Below, one piece after another: positions 1 to 6,454 of a stretch of DNA of 9,809 nucleotides. The position numbers were made by a program, and so were the translations under genes. Position 1 is the stretch's first letter, and each line of letters opens with the position of its first letter. The notes beneath the pieces are model-generated. The model saw nothing but the letters and a program-made list of their open reading frames with translations, ran no database searches and was not told where the DNA came from. Source of the stretch: Pseudomonadota bacterium (GTDB lineage Bacteria > Pseudomonadota > Alphaproteobacteria > Sphingomonadales > Sphingomonadaceae); contig JAFAGN010000115.1 in the NCBI GenBank assembly GCA_023422695.1, forward strand, positions 1 through 9,809, given 5' to 3'.

Positions 1-74
1 CGACATCGCCCCTCCGTCAGCGGCTCTGCCGCTGCCACCTCCCCATGCCTTCGGCACAGGGAGGATCCGTCACA
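1..74. repeat. Hairpin-rich intergenic repeat beyond the creD stop
   Basis: No gene is visible here. Two stem-loops lie side by side. The first is CAGCGGC (18-24), loop TCT, GCCGCTG (28-34), a perfect 7-bp stem. The second pairs CCTCCC (38-43) with GGGAGG (59-64), has a 2x2 internal loop, then pairs TGCC (46-49) with GGCA (53-56). On the minus strand the segment reads as G-rich blocks flanking a GC hairpin. This is the form of intergenic palindromic repeats that I recall as common in sphingomonads. It begins about 10 bp after the creD stop, so it may end or stabilise the creD transcript, although no T-tract follows. The window edge cuts it, so its full extent is unknown. Confidence 0.45.
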
Positions 75-1559
75 TCACACCGCGGGCAAAGCATCCTCCT
101 TTTTCCCCAGCCCGCTCCAGTCGATGCTGCGCGTCATGTACATCACCCCGGCAAGGGCAAAGAACATCAGCACCGACCCGATGAGCAGCGAATAGGCCTC
201 AAGGTTCAGCAGCACATAGAGCAGCGCATAAAGCCCGATCAGCATCGCCGCCAAGAACCGCGCGCGCTTCCAGCTCTTCAGCACCGCCGCGCTATAAAAC
301 GCCAGCAGTCCAATGATTGCCGCCGACGCCAGCATATAGGCAAAGGTGAAGCCGATCACCTCGGCAAACGCCAGCAACAGCACGAAGAACAGCACCAACG
401 CGATGCCGGTCAGCAGATATTCGGCCGGCGCGACCCGCGCCCCCGCGATGATGTCGAACATCAGAAAAGCGACGAAGGTAAAGCCGATGAACAGAAAGCC
501 ATATTTGATCGCGCGATCGACCTGGCTGTACAGGTCGACGGGTTCGATCAGGCTGATTGCCACCGCCTTGGCGGTCCCCCCCGATGCTTCGGCTGCACTG
601 CCATCGCTCGGCGCCGAAACCGCCACCGCCTCGACATAGGTATCGCGTGGGCCATAGCTGGTCGTCACCGGCGGCGACAAATCGCCGGTCAGCACCTGCG
701 CCTGTCCCAGTGCCAGGTTCGGCACCGCATAAGTGGCGGTGAAGCCGCTGGCCGTCACGCTACGCTTCGCGGGCAGGAAATCGCCGCCGAAGCTCGGGTT
801 CGGCCAGCTCGACTTGACCGTCCAGCGCGTATCGACGCCGCGCGGGATCAGCTTGAAATCGCCGAGACCGCGCACCCCGATCCTGTAATCGACCTTCATC
901 GGCGCCGCGGCGGTCCAGTCGACGAACGCAAAGGTTCCCGAATTGCCGGTCGACAGCAGCCCCTTGCCGGGCTGCAGCGCTACCGGGGCGCCGTCGACGG
1001 TCAGGCTGTTGCCATCGACCAACCCGCGCGCGTCGCTGATCCCGAGCCGCACTTCGGCGCGGTCGAGCATCAACGCCTCGCGCGTCACGCCGTACCGCGC
1101 GATGTCCGCGGGCAGCACGAAATCGGCGCTGCCTGCAATCTGGCTTTCATAAACGACCGTCTCGTAAATCGCCTTCTTACGCCTCTCGGGCTTGATTGTG
1201 ACCTCGGCCTTGTTCGCTTGCGGCGACAGATACAGGTTGCGGATCATGTTGACGGTCCGCGTCACATCCTTGCCATTCTCGTTCACCGTGGTCGTCTCGG
1301 TGGCGCGATAGGGGATGACGATGACCGGTCCGGCGATCGTCTGTTGTCCGCCCCAGCCTTGCCCGATCGACGCCTGCGCGGTTTCGGCCTGCTGCTGGCG
1401 ATCCCACAGCAGGCCATAGATCATCAACAGCGGCACCATCAACGCGACCGCGATCAGCACCGCGATGACCAGTTTGACGCCGGGGCTGCGCTCGCTGCGG
1501 GCCGGCGGGTTTGAAGGAGATGAGGGGGGAACGGAAACGCTCTGAGACGCTTCAGCCAT
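75..1559 (-). CDS. creD: CreD-family inner membrane protein
   Basis: This encodes a 494-residue member of the CreD (cell envelope integrity / inner membrane protein CreD) family. What is seen: a hydrophilic Ser/Pro-rich N-terminus, one membrane helix at about 29-52 ending in the family-typical YGLLWDRQ stretch, a large extracytoplasmic domain of about 300 residues, then five hydrophobic helices from about 354 to 474 and a short charged tail. The segment QVDRAIKYGFLFIGFTF at the entry to the second membrane block is very characteristic. In Escherichia coli, creD is controlled by the CreBC two-component system and its biochemical role is unclear; in other bacteria it affects envelope integrity and beta-lactam response. 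No creBC genes are adjacent here. I chose ATG 1559 over a GTG at 1601, because the GTG overlaps the candidate promoter at 1592-1620. Family assignment is firm; molecular function is unknown. Confidence 0.9.
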   Translation of the reverse strand: MAEASQSVSVPPSSPSNPPARSERSPGVKLVIAVLIAVALMVPLLMIYGLLWDRQQQAETAQASIGQGWGGQQTIAGPVIVIPYRATETTTVNENGKDVTRTVNMIRNLYLSPQANKAEVTIKPERRKKAIYETVVYESQIAGSADFVLPADIARYGVTREALMLDRAEVRLGISDARGLVDGNSLTVDGAPVALQPGKGLLSTGNSGTFAFVDWTAAAPMKVDYRIGVRGLGDFKLIPRGVDTRWTVKSSWPNPSFGGDFLPAKRSVTASGFTATYAVPNLALGQAQVLTGDLSPPVTTSYGPRDTYVEAVAVSAPSDGSAAEASGGTAKAVAISLIEPVDLYSQVDRAIKYGFLFIGFTFVAFLMFDIIAGARVAPAEYLLTGIALVLFFVLLLAFAEVIGFTFAYMLASAAIIGLLAFYSAAVLKSWKRARFLAAMLIGLYALLYVLLNLEAYSLLIGSVLMFFALAGVMYMTRSIDWSGLGKKEDALPAV

Positions 1560-1591
1560 TGGGGACACTCTCGCTGTTTCAACTCGTCGAT

Positions 1592-1620
1592 GAAATTGCA
1601 CGGTTCACCGTCATGGTCAA
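1592..1620 (-). promoter_or_regulatory. Candidate creD promoter
   Basis: On the minus strand, TTGACC (1620-1615) is followed after exactly 17 bp by AATTTC (1597-1592). The -35 element is good and the -10 is weak. It lies 32 bp before the ATG at 1559 and after the torF terminator, so creD would need its own promoter here. The torF upstream region has the same arrangement, TTGTGC-17 bp-AATTTC. The call is inference from spacing and from that resemblance. Confidence 0.35.
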
Positions 1621-1660
1621 GGCTGTTGCGGCAGAGCGCCGACGCGCGCGTTCCGCGCAC

Positions 1661-1696
1661 GAAAAAGGGGACGGCCTCCCCCGAAGCCGTCCCCTT
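1661..1696 (-). terminator. Intrinsic terminator of torF
   Basis: On the minus strand an 11-bp perfect stem, AAGGGGACGGC paired with GCCGTCCCCTT, encloses a 10-nt loop, and the 3' arm runs into TTTTT (1666-1662). It begins 28 bp past the torF stop codon and isolates torF from creD downstream. This is a textbook Rho-independent terminator. The plus strand has a run of A before the stem and no T-tract after it, so the terminator is directional. Confidence 0.9.
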
Positions 1697-1724
1697 GGCG
1701 CGTGGTCGCTGACCCGCTAGGCGA

Positions 1725-2474
1725 TCAGAATGATGCGCCCAGCGTAAAGACCACGGTTGGATCGTACAGCGTATCGAGTGCCTTGATGCCGGTCTTCTTC
1801 ACGTCGGTGTCGATATACTGGACCGTAAAGGTTGCCGGACCGGCCGCGAACGACGCGCCAAGCGACCAGTCGATATATTGACCATCGGGCGACACCAGGC
1901 CCAGCGATCCGTCGTTGTAACCCACGCCCGCGGTCAGCGTGACCGGCGAGTTGGGAATGCCGAACCCGGCGCCCAGATTCAGATAGATGTTGTCGTCGTC
2001 ACCCAGCGAACCCTGGCTGGGTGCGTAGGCGACCAGGCCGGTGATCGAAACGGGACCGATGTCATGCGACAGCTTGCCGATACCTTCGAAATAGTCGGTC
2101 GGCGCGCCGCCGTCGTTGCTGCCCGGATAGGTGTAATAGGTAACCCCGACGTCAACCGTCGTGCCCGAAGCGACTTCGGTTGCAAAACCGGCGTACAGGT
2201 CGAGTTCGAACTTGCCATAGGCGGGGCTGTCGGGAAGCGACGAGCCCCAGACCCCCGCATAAAGGCCGCTTTCGTGGCTGACCGTCAGCGTCGGCTGCAC
2301 GGCGACCTTTTCGTTCGACAGCGAAATGCCGCGGAAGCGATAGTCCGACGTGACCGCGATGCCGCCCGAAAGCGAGAACGGGCCGCTGGCTTCTTCTTCC
2401 TGAGCGAAGGCGGGCGTCGACATCGCCGACGCGGCGAGCAGCATGCCGAAACATGCTTTGGTAAGAAACTTCAT
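1725..2474 (-). CDS. TorF-family putative porin (outer membrane protein)
   Basis: This encodes a 249-residue exported protein. Residues 1-24 form a Sec signal peptide with a basic start, a hydrophobic core and a cleavage site PAFA|QEEE. The mature part begins GPFSLSGGIAVTSDYRFRGIS, and the VTSDYRFRGIS pattern is the hallmark of the TorF putative porin family (TIGR02001-type, 'gcw_chp'). The rest alternates short amphipathic strands with Gly/Asp-rich turns (for example ELDLYAGF) and ends in a strand with terminal Phe (TLGASF). That ending is typical of beta-barrels handled by the Bam machinery. It should lie in the outer membrane; its substrate is unknown. ATG 2474 is the start, because it is preceded by AGGGGG and opens the signal peptide; the open frame runs further upstream but without coding sense. 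The gene is monocistronic, with its own terminator, and divergent from ispG. Confidence 0.88.
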   Translation of the reverse strand: MKFLTKACFGMLLAASAMSTPAFAQEEEASGPFSLSGGIAVTSDYRFRGISLSNEKVAVQPTLTVSHESGLYAGVWGSSLPDSPAYGKFELDLYAGFATEVASGTTVDVGVTYYTYPGSNDGGAPTDYFEGIGKLSHDIGPVSITGLVAYAPSQGSLGDDDNIYLNLGAGFGIPNSPVTLTAGVGYNDGSLGLVSPDGQYIDWSLGASFAAGPATFTVQYIDTDVKKTGIKALDTLYDPTVVFTLGASF

Positions 2475-2565
2475 GGGTGATCCCCCTAGAGAAAAAACGG
2501 ATCGTCCCAGCCTGCTGTGCGCGGTCCACGCCTCTTCGTGCGGGCTTGTGACGACGAACAGTCTC

Positions 2566-2594
2566 GAAATTGCCGATTTTGCTGCAATGCACAA
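2566..2594 (-). promoter_or_regulatory. Candidate torF promoter
   Basis: In the AT-richest part of the torF-ispG gap, the minus strand reads TTGTGC (2594-2589), 17 bp, then AATTTC (2571-2566). This predicts a leader of about 85 nt before the ATG at 2474. The same hexamer spacing and the same AATTTC occur ahead of creD. Nearby, CGAAATTGC (2565-2573) recurs as CGAAAATTGC (2596-2605), which could be paired regulator sites. The promoter call is tentative. Confidence 0.35.
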
Positions 2595-2664
2595 ACGAAA
2601 ATTGCGCGGTGACCCGATTCCGCAGCAAAGTGTGTCTTTCACGCAACAGCGCCCGCAAGCACGC

Positions 2665-2699
2665 TTGGCTTTGCCAATCGCCCGCCGGATCGCTAAAGA
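2665..2699 (+). promoter_or_regulatory. Candidate ispG promoter with small palindrome
   Basis: TTGCCA (2671-2676) is followed after 17 bp by TAAAGA (2694-2699), about 38 bp before the ispG ATG at 2737. The -35 hexamer overlaps the palindrome TTGGC-TTT-GCCAA (2665-2677), which could be a binding site for a regulator. The Shine-Dalgarno region ahead of ispG is weak. Placement is inferred from hexamer spacing only. Confidence 0.3.
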
Positions 2700-2736
2700 A
2701 CGGCCCCGAACTCCCCTCTCGATCGAGCCCGACCCT

Positions 2737-3888
2737 ATGAGCGAACATAACCCCGGCCTGCGCCCTTGGCGCGACATTGCGCGGCGCACCTGCCGCCAGA
2801 TCATGGTCGGCAATGTCCCCGTCGGCGGCGGCGCGCCGATCACCGTGCAGACGATGACCAACACGCTGACCAGCGACCCGGTGGCGACGATCGACCAGAT
2901 TCGCCGCTGCGAGGAAGCCGGCGCCGACCTGATCCGCGTGTCCTGCCCCGACACCGAATCGACCGCGGCGCTCGGCAAGATCGTCCGCGCCGCGCGCATC
3001 CCGATCATCGCCGATATCCATTTCCACTATAAGCGCGCGCTGGAAGCCGCCGACGCCGGCGCGGCGTGTCTGCGGATCAATCCCGGCAACATCGGCAGCA
3101 GCGAACGCGTCGGCGAAGTCGTCCGCGCCGCGAAAGCAAACGGCTGCGCGATCCGTATCGGGGTCAACGCGGGGTCTTTGGAAAAGGACCTGCTCGAAAA
3201 ATATGGCGAACCTTGCCCCGAGGCGCTGGTCGAAAGCGCGCTCGACCATATCAAGCTGCTGCAGGATCATGATTTCCACGAGTATAAGGTCGCGGTGAAG
3301 GCCAGCGACGTATTCCTGGCAGTCGCGGCCTACGCCCAGCTTGCCGACGCGGTCGATAGCCCGCTGCATCTCGGCATCACCGAAGCCGGCGGGCTGATCG
3401 GCGGCACCGTCAAATCGGCGCTCGGTATCGGCAACCTGCTGTGGGCGGGGATCGGCGACACGATCCGCGTCAGCCTGTCGGCCGAACCCGAAGAGGAAGT
3501 GCGCGTCGGTTACGAAATCCTGAAATCGCTGGGCCTGCGCACCCGCGGCGTCCGCGTCGTGTCCTGCCCCAGCTGCGCGCGGCAGGGCTTCGATGTCATT
3601 CGCACCGTCCAGGCGCTCGAAGATGCTTTGAGCCACATCAAGACCCCGATGTCGCTTTCGGTCCTCGGCTGCGTCGTCAACGGCCCCGGCGAGGCGCGCG
3701 AAACCGACATCGGCATCACCGGCGGCGGCAACGGCAAGCATATGGTCTATCTGTCGGGGATCACCGACCACCATGTCGCCGACGCCGACATGATCGCGCA
3801 TGTCGTGAAGCTGGTCGAGGCCAAGGCCGCCGAAATCGACGCCGGTCAGTCGGTCAGCATGGATGTGACGCACGGCAAGGCGGCGTAG
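2737..3888 (+). CDS. ispG: 4-hydroxy-3-methylbut-2-enyl diphosphate synthase IspG
   Basis: IspG (GcpE) reductively opens 2-C-methyl-D-erythritol 2,4-cyclodiphosphate to HMBPP, the penultimate step of the MEP isoprenoid pathway, in the cytoplasm. The protein has 383 residues, close to the usual 370-ish of the short bacterial form. The N-terminal TIM-barrel part starts at VGNVPVGGGAPITVQTMTN and continues through GADLIRVSCPD. The C-terminal [4Fe-4S] domain has the ligands Cys277 and Cys280 (CPSCAR) and Cys312 (GCVVNGPGE), with Glu319 as the known fourth ligand, so all cluster ligands are present. I chose ATG 2737, since alignment to the family begins there; the open frame extends to 2443 but overlaps the torF start and promoter. 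It is divergent from torF, apparently monocistronic, and converges on pip. The assignment is near certain. Confidence 0.97.
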   Translation: MSEHNPGLRPWRDIARRTCRQIMVGNVPVGGGAPITVQTMTNTLTSDPVATIDQIRRCEEAGADLIRVSCPDTESTAALGKIVRAARIPIIADIHFHYKRALEAADAGAACLRINPGNIGSSERVGEVVRAAKANGCAIRIGVNAGSLEKDLLEKYGEPCPEALVESALDHIKLLQDHDFHEYKVAVKASDVFLAVAAYAQLADAVDSPLHLGITEAGGLIGGTVKSALGIGNLLWAGIGDTIRVSLSAEPEEEVRVGYEILKSLGLRTRGVRVVSCPSCARQGFDVIRTVQALEDALSHIKTPMSLSVLGCVVNGPGEARETDIGITGGGNGKHMVYLSGITDHHVADADMIAHVVKLVEAKAAEIDAGQSVSMDVTHGKAA

Positions 3889-3916
3889 GCGCGCAAGCGC
3901 GTCCACTCGTTGCAAA

Positions 3917-3985
3917 ACCGTAACCCTGAGCCTGTCGAAGGGCGCCTCTCGGATAGGCGCCCTTCGACAAGCTCAGGGCTACGGT
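3917..3985. repeat. REP-like palindrome between convergent ispG and pip
   Basis: The arms are 3917-3947 and 3955-3985, 31 bp each around a 7-nt loop, with two mismatches. The core CCCTGAGCCTGTCGAAGG is the form I know as a dispersed intergenic repeat in sphingomonads and some other proteobacteria. On the plus-strand transcript the two mismatched pairs are A-C; on the minus-strand transcript they become G-U wobbles, so the minus-strand RNA folds without a break. It starts 29 bp after the ispG stop and ends 26 bp before the pip stop, a natural place for a bidirectional transcript end. There is no clear T-tract on either side. Confidence 0.85.
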
Positions 3986-4010
3986 GATGAACGATCCAAA
4001 CCGATCGGGT

Positions 4011-5105
4011 CTAGCTGGCGGCCAACGGTCCCAACCCATCCATCACCGCTGTCAGCGCCAGCGCATTTTCGCGCTCCATCGCGCTATGCCCGGCGTTGGT
4101 GACGACATAGCTGACCGGCTCGGCCCCCGCGGCGCGCAGCGCGTCGACCAGCCGCGACGCCTGCGTCAGCGGGCAGACCTCGTCGAAGCGGCCATGAACG
4201 ATATGGATCGGGATCGCCGCCAGCACCGCGATATTGTCAAAAAAGTGCCCCGCCGGAATGAACAGATTGTTCGCGAAATAGTGCGCCTCGATCTGCGCGA
4301 AACTCAACGCAAAATCGGCCTCGCCAAATTTTCCCGTATCGGCGGCCTCAGGGATCATGTTCGAAATCACCCCTTCCCATAACGACCATGTCACTGCCGC
4401 CTCCAGTTGCCGCGCCTTTTCTGCCGCACTTGTCGGCACCATGTCGAAAATCGCCTTGTATGACGCCATCACATCGCGGCGTTCGGCGCGGGTCAGGACG
4501 TTCAGCAGCGCCGCCCACTCGCCAGGATATTTGATATACGCCCCCGGCGCGGTCAACCCGTAGGGATCGTCATCCCACGTCGCGGCATTGCCCTGATACA
4601 GATAATCCAGATCCTCTGCCGCACCCAGAAAGATGCCGCGCAGGATCAGGCTGGCGCAATGCGCAGGATGGGCGATCGCATAGGCCATCGCCAGCGTGCT
4701 GCCCCAGCTGCCGCCGAACACATGCATCGGTCCCGCGATCTCCAGATGATCACGCAACTTCTCGATATCGCCGATCAGGTCGGCCGTCGTGTTCTTGCTC
4801 AGCGCCACCGCCGGCCCCGCCGACGCCACCGTCGGCTCGCTCTTGCCGCATCCGCGCTGGTCGAACAGGATGACGCGGTAGCGTTTCGGATCGAAAAAGC
4901 GCGCCATCGCCGGGGCGCAGGCGCCGCCGGGGCCGCCGTGCAGGAACATCACCGGTTCGCCCGCCGGATTGCCATATTCCTCCCAATAGATGCGATGCGC
5001 GGGATCGACATCGACCTCCAGCCAGCCGAAGTTCAGGCACGGCGGCTGCGGATAGACCCAATTGTCGCCGATCTTGCTGCTCGCCTGAAGCCGGGAAAAA
5101 TCCAT
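4011..5105 (-). CDS. pip: Prolyl aminopeptidase (proline iminopeptidase), alpha/beta hydrolase
   Basis: The enzyme removes N-terminal proline from peptides in the cytoplasm (peptidase family S33). What is seen in the 364 residues: the oxyanion-hole motif HGGPGG at 56-61, DQRGCGKSEP at 82-91, the nucleophile elbow GGSWGS with Ser133, the acid Asp308 in GRFDEVCP and the base His340 in NAGHSAMERE. The triad is therefore complete. HGGPGG with DQRGCGKS is typical of the proline iminopeptidase branch. It is somewhat longer than the common 310-330 residue form, partly through an N-terminal extension before the YWEEYGNP strand. ATG 5105 is the start, with GAGGA about 10 bp upstream; the frame stays open further but overlaps the oxygenase gene. 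It lies 77 bp after the oxygenase gene on the same strand and is probably cotranscribed. Substrate specificity is inferred from family. Confidence 0.92.
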   Translation of the reverse strand: MDFSRLQASSKIGDNWVYPQPPCLNFGWLEVDVDPAHRIYWEEYGNPAGEPVMFLHGGPGGACAPAMARFFDPKRYRVILFDQRGCGKSEPTVASAGPAVALSKNTTADLIGDIEKLRDHLEIAGPMHVFGGSWGSTLAMAYAIAHPAHCASLILRGIFLGAAEDLDYLYQGNAATWDDDPYGLTAPGAYIKYPGEWAALLNVLTRAERRDVMASYKAIFDMVPTSAAEKARQLEAAVTWSLWEGVISNMIPEAADTGKFGEADFALSFAQIEAHYFANNLFIPAGHFFDNIAVLAAIPIHIVHGRFDEVCPLTQASRLVDALRAAGAEPVSYVVTNAGHSAMERENALALTAVMDGLGPLAAS

Positions 5106-5182
5106 CGCCGCTATCCTCGCTGATGCCTTGGGAAAGCACCGGCTTAACCGCCGCAGCCGCCATGTCCACCCGGGACGCGGCA

Positions 5183-5908
5183 CTATGCCGCGTCGTGAAA
5201 GATCACCCCCAGCGTATGGCGCGCGCCCGACCGGATTTCGCTGACGCCATGGCGCATCGCTACCCGGTAATCGCCGCGGCTGCCCGCGACGGGTCGTTCG
5301 TTCACCGCAAAGATCACGGCATCGCCCTTGCCCAGCGGCGCGACCGCCGCGCGCGACTGCATCCGCGGCCGTTGTTCGGTCAGCACAAACTCGCCGCCGG
5401 TAAAATCGTCGCCGGGCGCCGACAGCAGGACCGCGACCTGCAACGGAAACACCTCGGCACCGTAAAGGTCGCGGTGCAGGCAATTATAATCGCCCGGCCC
5501 ATATTGCAGCAGCAGCGGCGTCGGGCGCACCTGCCCAGCGGCATGACACCGCGCCAGATAATCGGGGTGGTCGGCGGGAAAGCGTTCATCGCGCCCCATC
5601 CGTTCGTGCCAGCGATTGGCGACCGGCGCCAGCCGCGGATAGAGCGCACCGCGCAGCCCCGCGACCAGCGGCGGCAAGGGATAGGCGAAATAGCGATACT
5701 CGCCGCGCCCGAATCCATGCCGCGCCATCTGCACATGGCTGCGGAACAGCGCCTCCTGACCATATAGCGCCGCGGTTTCTTCGCATTCAGCGGCGGAGAG
5801 CAGTCGGGGCAAGACCGCCCACCCCTGCCGGTCCAGCGATGCAGCGATGACGCGCCAGTCAAACTCAGCGACGCGCGGCGCAATCTCGATATCAATCGTC
5901 TCTGTCAT
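5183..5908 (-). CDS. 2-oxoglutarate/Fe(II)-dependent oxygenase family protein
   Basis: The 241-residue protein has the double-stranded beta-helix signature of 2OG-Fe(II) dioxygenases. The metal ligands are His145 and Asp147 in CLHRD and the distal His220 in MRHGVSE. Arg230, ten residues after the distal His, fits the 2-oxoglutarate-binding arginine. The stretch FPLQVAVLLSAPGDDFTGGEFVL matches the prolyl-hydroxylase-like layout. It resembles the uncharacterised 2OG-Fe(II) oxygenase group I recall as COG3826, some members of which sit near alkylation-repair (ada) genes; no such gene is present here. The substrate could be a protein side chain, a nucleic acid or a small molecule and cannot be told from sequence. 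The start codon ATG 5908 has no strong ribosome site and is embedded in a 12-bp palindrome. It lies 55 bp after the ABA4-like gene and 77 bp before pip, all on one strand. Confidence 0.85.
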   Translation of the reverse strand: MTETIDIEIAPRVAEFDWRVIAASLDRQGWAVLPRLLSAAECEETAALYGQEALFRSHVQMARHGFGRGEYRYFAYPLPPLVAGLRGALYPRLAPVANRWHERMGRDERFPADHPDYLARCHAAGQVRPTPLLLQYGPGDYNCLHRDLYGAEVFPLQVAVLLSAPGDDFTGGEFVLTEQRPRMQSRAAVAPLGKGDAVIFAVNERPVAGSRGDYRVAMRHGVSEIRSGARHTLGVIFHDAA

Positions 5909-5926
5909 GCATGACCCATGTCATGC
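5903..5926. promoter_or_regulatory. Palindrome and direct repeat over the oxygenase start codon
   Basis: GTCATGCATGAC (5904-5915) is a perfect 12-bp palindrome that contains the start codon of the minus-strand oxygenase gene (5906-5908). TGTCATGC occurs at 5903-5910 and again at 5919-5926, 16 bp apart. This could be an operator or a structure that limits translation initiation. A chance origin is possible, since CATG-rich sequence around a start is easy to form. Confidence 0.25.
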
Positions 5927-5963
5927 CATCTTACCGGCAACGCCCCGTTTCTTGCGATCAAAT

Positions 5964-6407
5964 TCACGCTTTGTTCGGGACGCTCCGCACCACCGCGCGC
6001 ACCGCAAACCACAACAGCAATCCCAGCGGGCCGAACAAAAAGGTCAGCGGCAACGTCGGCAGCACCAGCAGCGGATGAATCCCCCGCACCTCGGCATCGC
6101 GGCAAATCCATGTTCCGATGAACAGGTCGAACGCCAGATAGTGCAGCCATCCTGCGGTCAGCAGGAAATCATTGGCGAACCAGGCGCGAACTTCGGGGAT
6201 CGAACCAAAGCCGCCGTCGGCATAAGCACCGCGCCCGCCCCACCACAGCAAACCATAAGCGACCGCGATCAGCCCGGGGATGACATATTGGGTGACCGCC
6301 CAGACGCCCGGTCGTGCGCGCTTGGCGAACAATGCCACGAGCAGCGCCACCCATCCGAGCAGGGCCAATGTGCCTGCCAGTGAAAATAATGTCGCCGGTT
6401 CAACCAT
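5964..6407 (-). CDS. ABA4-like (DUF4281) integral membrane protein
   Basis: The 147-residue protein has four predicted membrane helices at about 8-28, 36-57, 82-101 and 113-140. The stretch AGWLHYLAFDLFIGTW (85-100) followed by a charged loop and GIHPLLVLPTLPLTFLFGPLG is the signature of the ABA4-like family. Arabidopsis ABA4 is needed to make neoxanthin from violaxanthin; bacterial relatives have no established reaction that I know of. A role in carotenoid or lipid-related chemistry in the inner membrane is possible but only inferred. I chose ATG 6407, preceded by GGGGGTGAC, which gives a protein starting just before helix 1; a longer frame to 6470 would run through the operators. It is the first gene of a likely minus-strand operon with the oxygenase and pip genes. 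It is divergent from a TetR-family gene whose predicted operators cover its upstream region. Confidence 0.85.
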   Translation of the reverse strand: MVEPATLFSLAGTLALLGWVALLVALFAKRARPGVWAVTQYVIPGLIAVAYGLLWWGGRGAYADGGFGSIPEVRAWFANDFLLTAGWLHYLAFDLFIGTWICRDAEVRGIHPLLVLPTLPLTFLFGPLGLLLWFAVRAVVRSVPNKA

Positions 6408-6419
6408 CTTGTCACCCCC

Positions 6420-6438
6420 ATCTGAACACTGCAAAGAT
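6420..6438. promoter_or_regulatory. Predicted TetR operator, copy 1
   Basis: ATCTGAACACTGCAAAGAT is a 19-bp pseudo-palindrome with 6 of 9 symmetric pairs, centred at 6429. It matches copy 2 at 15 of 19 positions in the same orientation. It lies 12 bp before the start of the ABA4-like gene, where a bound repressor would block transcription or early elongation. No experiment is available; the call rests on symmetry and duplication. Confidence 0.65.
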
Positions 6439-6454
6439 GGCCTTGTGAGCAGCA

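Noticed and set aside
45..1514. Long plus-strand reading frame (489 codons) opposite creD
   Set aside because: It is antisense to a clear CreD protein; its translation is Arg/His/Gln-rich low-complexity without any family motif, as expected of GC-rich shadow frames.
2443..2736. N-terminal extension of IspG to an upstream ATG at 2443
   Set aside because: The extension would overlap the start of torF and both promoters, and it has no similarity to the IspG family, which begins near 2737.
2152..3915. Long minus-strand reading frame (587 codons) opposite ispG and part of torF
   Set aside because: It covers two confident genes in other frames, and its composition is that of a shadow frame.
5106..5483. 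N-terminal extension of the prolyl aminopeptidase
   Set aside because: It overlaps the oxygenase gene and reads as shadow sequence; ATG 5105 has a ribosome site and begins the family-like region.
2737..6407. A carotenoid/isoprenoid cluster linking ispG with the ABA4-like gene
   Set aside because: The genes are on opposite strands, over 2 kb apart and separated by a convergent palindrome; no carotenoid crt genes are present, so proximity alone does not support a shared cluster.
6445..6447. GTG as start of the TetR-family gene
   Set aside because: It would place operator copy 2 in the coding region and add 13 residues not typical before RGYHHGDLR; GTG 6484 has a better ribosome site.
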